64,000 nucleotides of DNA, from the NCBI RefSeq assembly GCF_033115175.1, contig NC_084831.1:79927502-79991501 (forward strand), read 5' to 3'. Position numbers and translations under genes: made by a program. The stretch is from Lepus europaeus. Its lineage: Eukaryota; Chordata; Mammalia; Lagomorpha; Leporidae. Shown piece after piece: positions 24,325-38,369 of the stretch; within the stretch, counting starts at the first letter, position 1; each line of letters opens with the position of its first letter. The notes under the pieces are model-generated. The model did no database searches and was not told the origin of the DNA. It worked only from the letters and a program-made list of their open reading frames with translations.

Positions 24325-27300
24325 GAAGAAAGGAAGAAAGGAAGAAAGGAAGAAAGGAAGAAAGAGGAAGGAAGGAAGGAAGGAAGAAAGAGGAAGGAAG
24401 GAAGGAAGGAAGGAAGAAAGAGGAAGGAAGGAAGGTAGGTAGGTAGGAAGGAAGGTAGGAAGGAAGGAAGAAAGAGGAAGGAAGGAAGGAAGGAAGGGAG
24501 GAAGGGAGGAAGGAAGAAAGAGGAAGGAAGGAAGAAAGAGGAAGGAAGGTAGGTTGTTGGAAAAGATCTGAGATTTTGATTTTTTTTTTAATTTTAATCA
24601 TGTATTTCAGGAGGTTTAAAGTTCTTCATTCCGGATCAATCAAACTCCAATAGCATGATGGATGCTTTCAGTAGAATTTCCTCTGGAACTGGAGACATTT
24701 TCCAGCAAAGTATCCAGGTCAGAATTTCCTGGATGTTATTGTTTCAGATGGCAGGGGTGAGGAGGGGAGAAGGAAGCAGGGGAAATAGATGAGGTGTGCT
24801 AACTGCTTGGCTGACCGTACTTGAATGTGCAGCAGTATTTGAGTATGTGACAATGTGGGTGCGGAAGGCTTTTAATGAGCTTCCTGAGGTGACCAGAGCC
24901 AGGCTTCATTTTCACCTGATGTCACACTCCTCAGTTCTAGGAGCAGTTCTCTGTGATGGCCACCTCAGCTTTTCAAGGTTTGTAAGCAGAGCCGGCTCCT
25001 TCCTTGCAGCTCAAAATGCAGGTGGGCTGGAGTTCAGGCCCAGAAGAGAAATGAAAAACCAGGCACTTAGTCTTATTAGTTTCATTACAGCTTTCTACCA
25101 ATCAGAATCCATTTTACTTTTGCATCTTTAACATCTTTGAAACTCCTGCCTTGTCTCAGGAGTACCAGTTTCATTAACCCCTAAAAATGTCCAGCTGCCT
25201 CTTCCACTACAGCAGCTTCCTTGATTTTGCTTGCAAACGTTTCCTCTAATCGAGCCACTTTTTAATGGACCAAGTGGTTTTTTTTTTCTTAGTACTTTAG
25301 AGACATTTTGGACATAACTGAACAATGTTTGGAATCAAATTTGATCTATGGTTTCCTCACAGATGGTAAATGAATATGTGAAGATAAAGGCTTACTGCAA
25401 ATGATGAGCTCTGTAAATTATTGTCAGGAAATATTGAACATGAAGATTATATGTACACAGTAAATGCAATAACCACTATCCCACCGTTAGAAGTAAACTA
25501 TGTGAATTCAAGTGAGTGTAGCCTATTCGCTGATCTTCTGATAATTCTCAGTAATCTTTATAACCTGTGATTTCTTCCTTAACAATATGAAATAAGTATT
25601 TTAAGAAGTTAAAGAAGAATTTAACATGAAATATCATTCATATGGGTTCAAATGAGCCTTGCTACTCCTAAACTTGGCTGCCTCTTCCCTGTTGTTTGCA
25701 TGTCAGTAGCTCCAGTAGACTGAGGACAGGAGCTGTGGCTAAATCCCCTCCACCAGCCCAGGGCCCAGCAGAGTGTGGCTGAGCAGCCCACTAACATGTT
25801 CATTTGATTTCAACAAATAACCCTTCATGTCTCTGCTGTCATCTACCAATGTAATTTTATGTGTTTTCCATGTTTGAGCAATTTTACAAGTTTTATACAT
25901 TTTCAAAGTTATTTACAGATTTGTATCCATGGCTAATAAATTCTAACTAAATGTAGGGGCTCTGGTGACAGCCTGCCTGGGTTTCATACCAGTTCCATTC
26001 TTCATTAATTTAACATTGGACAAATTATTTCTCTAAGCCTCTGTCTTCTCATCTGTGACCTTGACAGTACTTATCTAGAGGGTTTCTATAAGGACCAAAA
26101 AAGATAACACATGTGAAACATTTAGCACAGTGGCAGGCAGATGTATGTACTCTATACATGTGATACACATGTGCACACACGTGTACCCACACATGCACAT
26201 GTATAGCTTGTTGTGATTAGCTGAATAATTTTTTAATGTACCAGAATACAAATTTTCATTTCTTATTAAAATAAGAATCTGGACAGGTTGTATACATTTT
26301 AAAACACAAGCAAAAATAAAAATCAAAGAAAACTTGTTATAATTGCTGATCTGAGGCCAGTGTTAGTTTGGATGAAAAACAATATGAGAGCCGGCGCCGC
26401 GGCTCAATAGGCTAATCCTCCACCTTGTGGTGCCGGCACCCTGGGTTCTAGTCCCGGTCGGGACACCGGAGTCTGTCCCGGTTGCCCCTCTTCCAGTCCA
26501 GCTCTCTGCTGTGGCCCGGGAGTGCAGAGGAGGATGGCCCAAAGTCCTTGGGCCCTGCACCCCATGGGAGACCAGGAGAAGCACCTGGCTCCTGCCTTTG
26601 GATCAGCGCGGTGCGCCCGCCATAGCGCACCAGCTGTGGCGGCCATTGGAGGGTGAACCAACGGCAAAGGAAGACCTTTCTCTCTGTCTCTCTCTCTCTC
26701 TCACTATCCACTCTGCCTGTCAAAAAAAAAAAAAAAAAAAACAATATGAGAACAAGTAAAATCTCTTGATAAAGAATAATAAAATGACACTTGTTTTAAC
26801 TGTAACAAAGTATTTTATAGCGAGTATACTTATATAGTATGTAATGTTCTGCTTTGGCAAAGTATTTTCATATGAAAAAGTAGTTATGTAAGCATAGTGT
26901 GTTTCAGAATTAATGATTTTTATTTTTACCAGTTCATTTTTATTTATCATAAAAGTAAAGAAAAAGAGAAATGATTACATATGCACTGGGAACTTTCATA
27001 TGCATATTCTCTTTAACAGCTTGAAAGTACAAGTGAAAATGTTAAACCTCACCATCAACTCAGAAACACTGTGCTTGTGGATAACAGTGTGGGCAATGGC
27101 ACTGTCTTTCTAGTCACGTGGCAGACCAGCGGTCCCCCTGAGATTGTACTATTCGATCCTAATGGAAGAAAATACCACATAAACAGTTTCATCACCAACC
27201 CAGCTTTCCAGACAGCTAGTCTTTGGATTCCAGGAACTGCTAAGGTAGGTGTCATGAGCTTGTTTGTGATGACGTTTAGCCAACTGAATTATGTGATCAA

Positions 27301-30300
27301 ATGCATTGACTATGGAAAATTTTGTTCTGATACTCTATATCAAAATAACTTTAAGTTTATGAAGGCAATTTGTAAATATTTAAAACAAGAGAAACAACTA
27401 AGGTATGTTCAACACTTTAAACATTGGATAAATACTTCTCACTTCAGTAAAGGAAGTTGATATTTTCACTAGTATTACAAATAATTATTTTCTAGCCTAC
27501 AACTTTATGTAATCTATATACACATAGTCGCCTATGTGCTAGGGGAAAAATTTCTACCTAGATTTATAATAGGAATACATGCAATGCATTTGTTTTGGAG
27601 CACCTGCTGTGTGCTGGGTCTTGTTCTAGGAACAGATAAAAGGGCTGGTAGGTGTGATGGATTCTGGGTAGAGAAAACAGCACATAGAAAGGTTCAGAGG
27701 GAAAGAACCTGGCTATTCATACAACTGTGAGTGGTTCAATACAGTTGAGCTACAGAGTAGCATAATAAGGTAAGGAGACTGGAGGAGGAAGCAGAGGGGA
27801 GTGATAAGGCTGCAGAGATAAAAAGAAATCACACCTGCAAAGGCTTTGCATGGCTGTAAGGGGGGTGGGGTAGGGACTTGAATCCTAAAGGCAAAAGGAA
27901 CCACTGAAGGGTCTAAAGAGAGCTGTGAATTGACCAGATCTGTTTCTGTACTCCTGAATCCCCCGCCTCATCACACACTGCCCCTTCCCCATCCCTGTTG
28001 GCAGACTCTTACCTGGTCACCTCGATTCCCAGCGGGCATCCTCCCCACCCCACCCACTCTTCCTCTCTATCCAAGCAATTCTTCTGAAGCATAACCCTGA
28101 CCCATCTGCCTCCTGGTCAGAACTCACTGGTGCCTTCAGGATAAAATCCAAGTGGTTATTGGGACACACAAAGTCCTCCTGTCCTGGTTTCTGCCGGAGA
28201 TTCTCTTACTGTTCTCCTAAACACTCTATTTCCTACTGCTACTGAACTTTTCTCCTAATTCACCACGTTCTTTTCACTGGGAACACTTTAGCTATTCCTT
28301 GTTCCCTTTGTCTGGCTCCTTAGTCTGGATTAGGTGCCCAGTAGCAAAACAATGATTACACTTAGAGAGAACTTTTTGATGTGGAGGTTCCTGCCATTGG
28401 TCTGACACTAATGCTGATTCCAAAAAGAGGACAGATGGAAAGATGGACAGTTAGACTGGTAATAAATGATAGATGAGTAGATAGGTAGAAATAGATGATG
28501 ATGAATGCATGGATTGATCTTGATAGGATATCTTGGTGGCTAGCTTGAATCATGACTTTACTGGAAAATGGCTGCTTGAATCCCTATGAGGAAGGTAGGG
28601 TAGGGGCTGATGGTGCCTTCACTTCCCACCCTAGGTCTCACCTTAATGTTTCTTTGTTTTTCCTCATACTGTGTTAGCTCCTCCTAAGTGCATCCCAGAT
28701 TTAACAAGCTACCCGCGGTGTCAGGGAAAAAGCAACACATGTATAGATAGCTTAATCAAAAGGGCACATTTCTACTACATTATACTTTTAGCCTTTTCCT
28801 TTCTGACCTTCTTTGGCAGGGCTCTTCCAGACAGTCCAGATAGGCAAGAGAGTGGACTTTAGCAGCATTTCTATAAGTTACTCAACATAGATATTTTATA
28901 GCTGTCATCTATCGAAACAGTAGGTCCTTTTCTTGGTCTCCAGTAGTAAGCATATGTTGTTTACATTGCTTGGGATTTCTGGGAGTGTGAGTTTGGCAGA
29001 AGTGGAAGGAAAGAAGGATATTGTTGCCTTCTATTCCAGTGTCTCCATGAATCATAAAGTAATAACTTGATCTCACTTTCTCAGTTGTGAAGAAGAATGA
29101 AAAAATGTGGCTGCCTTTTGGGTGAAGAGTTTAGATTACTATTTGCAAAGTGCTGCGAAGTGGACACTTATTATTACATTTTAAAAGTGAATTAAAGGAG
29201 GAGAGTTCACCCAGTGGTCAAGACTCCTGCGTTCTACAACATTCTACAACATAGTACCGGGGTTGATACCTGACTCTGACTCCTGACTCCAGCTTCCTGC
29301 TAATGCAGACCCTGGGAAGTAGCGGTGATGACTCAAGTAGTCGCATCCCTGCCACCCATGTGGGAGACCCAGATTGTGTTTCCAGCTCCTGACTTTCCCC
29401 CTGGTTCAGGCCCAACTCCACGGGCATTTGAAGAGTAAACCAGTGGATGGGAGCATGTGTATTTTCTCTCAATCTCTGTTTCTCTCTCTCCCTCCCTCTT
29501 CCTCCCCCTCCCCCTTTTCTCTCTGCCTCTCACTAAAGTAGAGAGAAGAGATTTTAAAAACTTAAAAAAAAAAAGAAAGGAAGGAATGAGGGGGGATTAG
29601 GGAAGAAAGGAAATTTGGGTATCTTCTTAAACTGTATCTATGAAATACAGGAAATTGTTCTCTTTATATTAATAAAAATGTTTAAGGTATACACTTAAAC
29701 AAATGTAAAAAAAGGAAAGAAAAAATGTAAAAAAATGAAGAAAAGATAAAAGATCAAAAAATATATAAGCAAGAAAGAAAGGAAGAAAGAAAGAAAGAAG
29801 AACAATTGTAAAAGTATGCAGAGTGGCAAAGAGAGAAGGAGAGACAGAGAGATCTTCCACCTGCTGGCTCACTCCCAAATGCCTGTATTAGTCAGGGAGA
29901 GGCCAGGCTGAAGCCAGGAGCCATGAACTCCATCCAGTCTACCATGTGGGTGGCAGGAACCCCAGTACTTGGGCTACCATCTGTCACCTCTCAGGTGCAT
30001 TAGTGAGAAGCTGGATGAGAAAGTGGAGTTGAGACTCAATCCTGGGCACTCCTATGTTGGGATGCCAGTCCCCCAGGTTGCAACTTAACCCACTGTGCCA
30101 CAAGGCCCATACAGAAAAAAATATTTTTTAAAATATTTACTTAATTGGGAGGCAAAGAGACAGAAAAGTAGAGAAGAGACAGATAAGATGAGAGCACTCC
30201 CATCCACTGGTTCACTCCCCAAATGCCCACAAAAGCCAGGCATGGGCCAGGCCAAAGCCAGGAACCTGGAACTTAATCCAGGCCTACCACATGGGTGGCA

Positions 30301-33300
30301 GTGACTCAGATTGGATCTGTCACCTGCTGCCTCCTGGAGTGTGCATGGGTAGGAAGTTGGAATGGGGAACAGATCAAGGACTTGAACCCTGGCACTCAGA
30401 TATGGATGCAGGAATCCCAACCAGTGATTTAACTGCTGGGCAAAACACTTGCCCCAATTTTAAAAAATTCTAAAGGATGTTCTTTGGGCAGAAATAAAAT
30501 TGTCCTAGAGAAAAGGTAAAAATTGCAGGAAAGAAGAAAAATCAATGAAAATGATAAATCATGGATAAATCTTCTGGGTAATAAAGACTATATAAACAAA
30601 CAAACAAAAAAGAAATAACCTTTCCTGAAGACAAAATAGAATAAATATCTTTTACAAAATAAGAAATTGGACAAGCACTGTGGCACAGTGGATTAAGTCA
30701 CTGCTTACAATGCCTACATCCCATATCAGAGTACCAATTGGAGTCCCAGCTAATCAACTTCAGGGCCAGCTTCCTGCTAATGGAACCTGAGAGGCAGCAG
30801 ATGATGACTCAAGTGCTTGGGCCCCTACCCCACACATGGGAGATCCAGATGGAGTTCCTGGCTCCTGGCTTTGGCCTGGCCCAGCCTTGGCTCTTGTAGC
30901 TGTTTAGGGATGAGTCAGCGGATGGAATATCTGTGCCTCCCTCTTTCTCTGTCATTCTTTCAAATAGATATAAATATTTTTATATTTATTCAAATATGAA
31001 ATATATGTTCATTTATTTATATACAATAAAAGCTAATAAAATTCAGGATTGATATTTTTCTCTACATTTTACAAAACAAAAAGCCTTTGTTTTGCAGCCT
31101 GGGCCCTGGACTTACATACTGAACAATACCCACCATTCTCCTCAAGCCCTAAAAATGACAGTGGCCTCTCGTGCCTCCAGCTCAGCTGTACCCCCAGTCA
31201 CTGTGGAAGCCTTTGTAGACAGAGATACCACGAGTTTTCCCCACCCTGTGATGATTTATGCAAACGTGAGAAAGGGGTCTTATCCCATCTGGAATGCCAC
31301 TGTAACCGCTACCATTGAGCCAGAGACTGGAGAGCCTGTTAGGCTGAAACTTCTTGATGATGGAGCAGGTGGGTGACAAGGAAAGGTATGTGATCTACGT
31401 GATCATTTTCTTCTTGTTCTCAGGTGCTGGGATGTGGTAGTATCAACATTAAGCCTATATGTAAAATTCCTGCAACTCAATCATGTCGCTCATTCAGTCA
31501 TATCCAACTCCTGAATTCTCTCAGAATCACTGACATACTGAGCAGCTACAGGTTGACTTGGGAAAAAACAGTTCCCCAGGGGCTCCTGCAGGACAGCAAG
31601 AGGTGGGAGGAAGTTGCCTGATCCCTTGATCTAGGCTTCTTCATGACCAGTGGCACTGACCACTCTCACTTCGTCAGATCCCACAGGAACACGCTTGTAT
31701 GTCATACCCTTACCCCTCCAGGAGTCACTGGTTTCACTCTGAAATAATCAGACAACTAAAAGAGCAAATGAAATCCAAAAAGGAAGAGATAGTGAAAGAC
31801 CATTCCTTCCCCTGTCGAATCCAGTAGTGAGAAGTGGGGAGACGGGGGGGGGGGGGGGGGGGGACATTGAAATTGAAATTGTGATCCAGTAGCTGACCCT
31901 AGACTATTCTCTGGGCAGTTGGTTGGGATGATGAGAAACAGCTTGGCCAGAGCCTTTGAAGTGTGTGAATTGGTCCCCAGGAGAGCAGTCCATTAAGCCC
32001 AGTGGCATCACAGCACCAATTCTCACACCACTGTGAAAACAAAGCAAAACCCCACTCCAGCGTTCTCATTCTGCACACACGGAGTTCACAGCCTCATTGT
32101 CACCCAGGACAGACAGCACAGCGGCAGGCCAGGCAGATGGCAGCACTTGGGCTCTTTCTCACTGTTTCTTGACCTTTAAAAACAAACTCTTTTGTGGTGC
32201 CATGTTCCTATTCCATTTTTCTCCTAAACTAAATTTTCAGGATGACAACAGACCTTGAAGTCTAGGTTGGCAGTCCCTAGTGTTTCCATCTGCTAATAAG
32301 ATTCTATTCCTTTTCTTTGTTGTTTCAGAGGTAGGTCTGGTTTTTGCTCTTTGGAAGTTTTTTTCCCCCTGAGAGTCTTAGGTTTAGCAGCCTATTGGGT
32401 ATCTTGTCATGGCACTTGTGCCTGGCATTTATAAAACAGAAGTTCATTCAAAGGATTTTCATTCAAGCCTCTCTCAGAGAGATACCTGAAAATTCTTCTT
32501 GTGCTTATTGGAATGGATCCAGATGAACTCTTCGTGCTCTGCCTGCTTACCCACAGTCCAAAGTGATGTACTTTGCAGAATGTTGCTCCTTTTTGGCAGC
32601 CTCTGGACTGATCTGGAGAACATATTCTGTTCTCCTAGGCAAAAACATTTAATTCAGTTCAATAGCATTTTATACATATTTCCTGGAACCATTTCATTTA
32701 TTTGATATCTAGATGTATACCCTAATGAAAGAAATAGTGAAAAGTGCTACTTTTGTGTGAAAATGTGAATCTGCTTCCCCTCACACTTATGTCTTTCTGT
32801 CTTAATGATTGAAAGAGATGGTAGTGACAACTGTGATAAGAAGAGATTTTCCTGAGTAACTTCTCAGCAAAGGTATAGCTTCTTATTTACTAATCAGTAA
32901 GTCACTACATGCTAAGATTTTATTTTTTCCACCAGTTTTTTTTCCCCTAAATAAACCTTGATAGCAAGATGTTTTAGCTCTTCCTTCTTTATTTAAATAT
33001 ACCCCTACTTTCCTTACATTAGGAACCCTGCTTCTGTAGCGGGGGGTAGGGGGGTTCCAGAGCACTGTAGCAATGACCCAATCCCGGCTCAGGGCTGGGG
33101 TATGCTGTGAGAACTGATTTGACCTCTAGGATAGGATAAGCTGCTTGCCCCATATGGCCACCTGTGTTTGAACTGTGAATGTGCTGTTCTCTTGGGCTAA
33201 GCTGTACCTCCTCCGACTGCAGCCTTAGGATCTAGGCCCTCCTGCCTTTCAGTCATGGACTTGACTTGGAGATGACCTGCTCTCTCTGGGGATGAATGTG

Positions 33301-35353
33301 AAGGGAGGAGGTCTAGCACTGGCCAAGCTTTCGGCATGGCCACTTGAAGCTAGGCCCAGAGGGCAGAATGTACAACCCCTTAGAATCCAGACCAGCCGTT
33401 CCACGCACCTTCTAATGAGGAGATCAGGGGATTTCACACCTCTTTACCACTGTTTATCAACCATGGTTTTTATTCATAAAGCATTCATCGGATGGAAATG
33501 TGTATATGTGCATGGATATTCATTTCCTGGGAGACAGAATAACTTCTATCTTTTTATCTCAGAAAGGTCTGTGACCATAACCAAGCTTAAAAACGTGCTT
33601 AGTTTCATGAAAAAACTAGTATTATTTTTAGTGATAGGAATGAAAGCACTTTAAAGATGATTCTCAAGTCTTTATTAACACTGAAGGGGCTGGCACTGTG
33701 TCATAGTGGGTAAAGCCGCTGCCTACAGGGCCGACATCCCATATGGGCACCAGTTCTAGTCCCAGCTACTCCACTTCTGATCCAGCTCTCTGCTATGGAC
33801 TGGGAAAGCAGTAGAAGATGGTCCAAGTCCTTGGGCCCCTGCACCCACGTAAAGGACCTAGAAGAAGTTCCTGGCTCGGCTTCAGATCAGCTCAGCTCCA
33901 GCCATTGCACTCATTTGGGGAGTGAACCAGTGGAATGGAACCTTTCTCTCTCTCTCTTTCTCTTTCTCTCTCAAAGCCTCTGCCTCTGTGTAACTCTGCC
34001 TTTCAAATAAATAAATAAATCTTCAAAAAAATACACTGAAACAGGTAAAATGCATTCATCATTGGAAAAAACTTTCTGAGGTTAAGGAATCACAGGTAGC
34101 AATTATGGAGTCATCAGCTTTTAATAACTTGATAATATCAAAAGTAGTTATAACCGTGATAACACATGCTTAAATGGAAATGACTTATGAGTTTTACATA
34201 TCAATAATCCACTATGATGACAAGTGTTGACATTGAATTTCTGATTGTTTATACAGGTGCTGATATTATAAAAGATGATGGAATTTACTCGAGGTATTTT
34301 TTCTCCTTTGCTGTAAGTGGTAGATACAGCTTAAAAGTACACGTCAGTCGCTCTCCTGGCATACATGTCCTCGCGCACTCTGCTCTAGGGAGTCGTGCCA
34401 TGTATGCACCAGGATACATAGCAAACGGTAAGCATCATTAGCACTGGTATTCGGCTATCATCCTTTTTTGTGTATCTCTCTGGGGTTCGTGTGTCTGTCT
34501 GTGTGTGTATTAGAGAGACAGAGGGATGAGAAAAAGAATTTTGAAACTATTTGTACTTAAATCGGTACATAATCTGCTGACTATCTTGTCAGTCCTCAGT
34601 GATTCAGTGGTAGTAGATACCAGGCAGGCAATAGGTAATTCCCACAGGGTACTCCCACCTTCATTTTAATAATTATTTTGACCTCTGTCATGTGACTGTT
34701 TCACCAGAATTACTGATAGATACAGAGATTGGTTGAGTTTTCTCAGTTCTTAACCCTGTATTTCCTCCATTGAGGTTTGGATGAGGCAAAGACAAAAAGT
34801 CTCTAACAGTTGCAAGATGAAAACCAGCGGCCCAAACGATCCCCCCAGCAAATGAGTTCCTGATAAAGATGAGCTTGGATGCTTCAGACAACTGAGCACT
34901 CTCTGATTCTGCTTTCCTTCAAGATAAAAATGTCAAATAAGTAGAAGATGCACATCTTTTTATTTTTAACATCATTTGTTTTTTGGTGCCTGGTGGGAAG
35001 TGCTGGTGAAATCTGGCAAATAGAATTATATCATCCTGTAGTCTTTCAAAACATTTCTTTCTAAGCATTTTTATCTCCAAAACTTTGTGTCATTTATGAA
35101 ATATTACACATGTATTTTGACAGTTATAGTTAATCATTGGGACTATTCCACAATATGGTTTTACATTTTTTTGTTGTTCTACATATACTATCACTAGAAA
35201 ACAGTCAAGACACTGCAATGGATTTGCATCTCATGGTCTTTTTTGTGTCACCTAGAACACAGTTTACTCTTATCTCTATTTTAAGTAATTTAGATTACTT
35301 CAAAAACAGTGTAAATCAACTACCAAGGCAACATGATTTTGTTGCATAGAGAT

Positions 35354-35403
<50 letters not shown>

Positions 35404-38321
35404 CTTTGTTTCTATATGGATATTCCCTCTTTAACACAGAGATAGCATTTTTGAAAGCTACTAGCTGACAGGCTTAGTCCTAGCAAGTTGGGATATCAAA
35501 TAGAGTGAGAACTGGATTCTTATCGAGGAGGTTGCAGGCTTCAGGCTGAGCTGGGCATCTTTTTAAAGCCGTAGTCAAGGAGGCAAACACCAGTACTTAG
35601 AGTACAGTGATGTTAGAGACATTCGAGTATGGCTTTATTTATGCACATCATATAGACCCTTTAGAGCACAGAAGAAAAGAATTCAGGTTTCCCTGTGCTT
35701 GCCTCATATACCTAATATTCAGTTTATCAGATCATATTCAAGCAACGACCTTGAGCAAACACTTCCCTGAAAAATGGCAGCTGCTCTGTTTCCACACCGC
35801 CAAATCTCCTGACACAGCAGCAGTGGCGTCCTTCATCTACCAGCTAGTGGCCACCCCTCTACTCTTTCCCATCCAGTTCCTTGGAATATATCTGAGCCTG
35901 CTGACTGCAACTTCTCACCTCCAGTTTACTACTCTGCTCACTGCCATCTCACTTCCACCCTCACCACCCCACCAGACTTGCTGTGGCCCTAGTCCCAGTG
36001 ACCACCCTGGTTTCCAATTCTCCTTCTCTGGAGTGGTTTTTGTTTTTTTTGGTTTTTTTTTTTTTTTTTGGGTTTTTTTTTGGTCAGGTTCTTGTTCCAT
36101 CACCTCCTTGTCTTCTGGATCCCTAAATCTTGGCAGTTCTCCGAGCCTAGTCTGAACCTTTTCACACTGCCAGCTGAGCCACACTACCTGGGTTTGAAAC
36201 CGGCTCCCCAGTTGTTAACTATTTGACTTTGCAAGTTACTTCTCTTCTGTATGCCTTTTTCTATTACCTACAAAAATGGGGGTGATAATTGTACCCTTCT
36301 CATAGCCGTGCTCAAAAATTAAATATCTGAGGGGATGGTGCTGTGGCATAGCAGGTAAACCCCCCACCTGCAGCTCCGGCATCCCATATGGGCTCTGATT
36401 TGAGTCCTGGCTGCTCCACTTCCAATCCATCTCCCTCCTAATGCACCTGGAAAAGTAGTGGAAGATGGCCCAAGTGCTTGGGCCTTGCACCCACATGGGA
36501 GACCCAGATGAGGCTCCTGGGTCTGGCCCAGCCCTAGTGTTGCAGTTATTTGGGGAGTGAACCAGCAGATGGAAGCTCTCTCTTTCTCTGTCCCTCTGCT
36601 TCTCCCTGTATGTAACTCTGACTTTCAAATAAATGAAATAAAAATCTTTTAAAAAAGAAAATTAAATATTTGACATATGTAAAGTACTTAGAAATGTTTC
36701 TGGCACATGGTTATATTAAATAAGTACTACTTCTCATTGGTCTCTTTCTTCTTAGCCTACCGCTCTTCTAAAGTTCTTCAATCCTAGAAACTATTGTTTG
36801 TAACCAACTTCCCCCTTCATCATTCCATGTTAAAGTCTGCCACCGTCTTTTGCTGATTTTGTCTCTGAACAACATCTGGAACTTCCTCTTTCTTGCCTCT
36901 CCTTATTGCTATCATCCTCATTGCTGTTTTCTGTCATCTGAACGTTTTGTTTCGTTTGTTTCTTTTGGAGAGGCAGAGAAACAGAGAGATCAGCCATCTG
37001 CTGGTTGACTCTCCAAATGCCAGCAACAGCTGGGACAGGGCCAAAGCCAATGCCGGGAGCCAGGAACTCCATCTGGGTTTCTTACGTAGGTGCAGAGACC
37101 CCAAATACCAATACCACTGCTGCCTTACAGGTTACACATCAGCAAGAAGCTGGAATCAGGGGCAGAGCCAGGACCTGAAGTCAAAAACTTCAATATGGGC
37201 CGGCGCCGCGGCTCAATAGGCTAATCCTCCACCTTGCGGCGCCGGCACACCAGGTTCTAGTCCCAGTCAGGGCACCGATCCTGTCCTGGTTGCCCCTCTT
37301 CCAGGCCAGCTCTCTGCTGTGGCCAGGGAGTGCAGTGGAGGATGGCCCAAGTGCTTGGACCCTGCACCCCATGGGAGACCAGGAGAAGCACCTGGCTCCT
37401 GGCTTCGGATCAGCGCGGTGCGCCGGCCGCAGCACGCCTACCACGGCGGCCATTGGAGGGTGAACCAACGGCAAAAAGGAAGACCTTTCTCTCTGTCTCT
37501 CTCTCTCTACTGTCCACTCTGCCTGTCAAAAAACAAAACAAAACAAAAACTTCAATATGGGGGCCGATGCCTTGGCGCAGTAGGTTGATCCCCTGCCTGC
37601 GGTGCCAGCATCCCATATGGGTGCCAGTTCTAGTCCTGGCTGCTCCTCTTCCCATCCAGCTCTCTGCTGTGGACTGGGAAAGCAGCAGAAGATGGCCCAA
37701 GTGCTTGGGCTCCTGCACTCATGTGGGAGACCAGGAAGAAGCTCCTGGCTCCTGGCTTCAGATCAGCGTAGCTCCGGCCATTGTGGCCATTTTGGGGGGT
37801 GAATCAACGGAAGGAAGACCTTTCTCTCTGTCTCTCCCTCTCACTGTCTGTAACTCTACCTCTCAAATAAATAAATAAATAAATAAAATCTTTAAAAAAA
37901 AAGAACTTCAATATGGGTTACTGTTGTCCCAAGTAGTGTCTTAACCGTGGGGCCAGACACCCACTGCTCCCCTGAACTAAAGAATGGCTGACTGAGTGGC
38001 CTCATTGCTTGCTGTGCCTTAATTCACTCTCCACCAGGTTGCCAGGGTGACTTTTTAGAAAGAAAATACCATCATATCACTGCCTGCTTCCCTCCAGGAT
38101 GTAAGATTAAAATCTAAACCCAACTACATTGCTCCACAAGACCCTCTTCTGGTTCGTCCCAAACTACTCTCCTCCTGTCTTTGTTTGTTTGTTTTCCTGC
38201 AAAACTCTCCTTCACTTGAGCGTTCTTAACTGATCCCTTTGCTGTAATGTTCTATCTCCATTCTTTTAATTTTTTTAAAGAATTATTTATTTATTTAAAA
38301 GGCAGTGAATCAGAGAGGCAG

Positions 38322-38369
<48 letters not shown>

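Larger units (their letters stand above)
36950..37970 (-). mobile_element. Old CSINE, antisense, split by two younger SINEs
   Basis: The reversed body runs 36950-37199 and resumes after 37917 (ttactgttgtcccaagtagtgtcttaaccgtggggccagac). Both insertions hit the same site. Confidence 0.8.

Noticed and set aside
24251-24554. Regularly spaced repeats that could suggest a CRISPR array
   Set aside because: The units are 4 bp, there are no unique spacers and the context is mammalian; it is a microsatellite.
24008-24601. 197-codon minus-strand open frame
   Set aside because: It is translation of the GAAA/GGAA microsatellite and a SINE.
26390-26736. tRNA-like A and B box sequence in SINE heads
   Set aside because: CSINEs are tRNA-derived; no stretch here folds as an intact tRNA gene.
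35607-36155. 182-codon + strand open frame in CLCA2 intron 12
   Set aside because: It runs through a poly-T/G tract and shows no domain; intronic chance frame.
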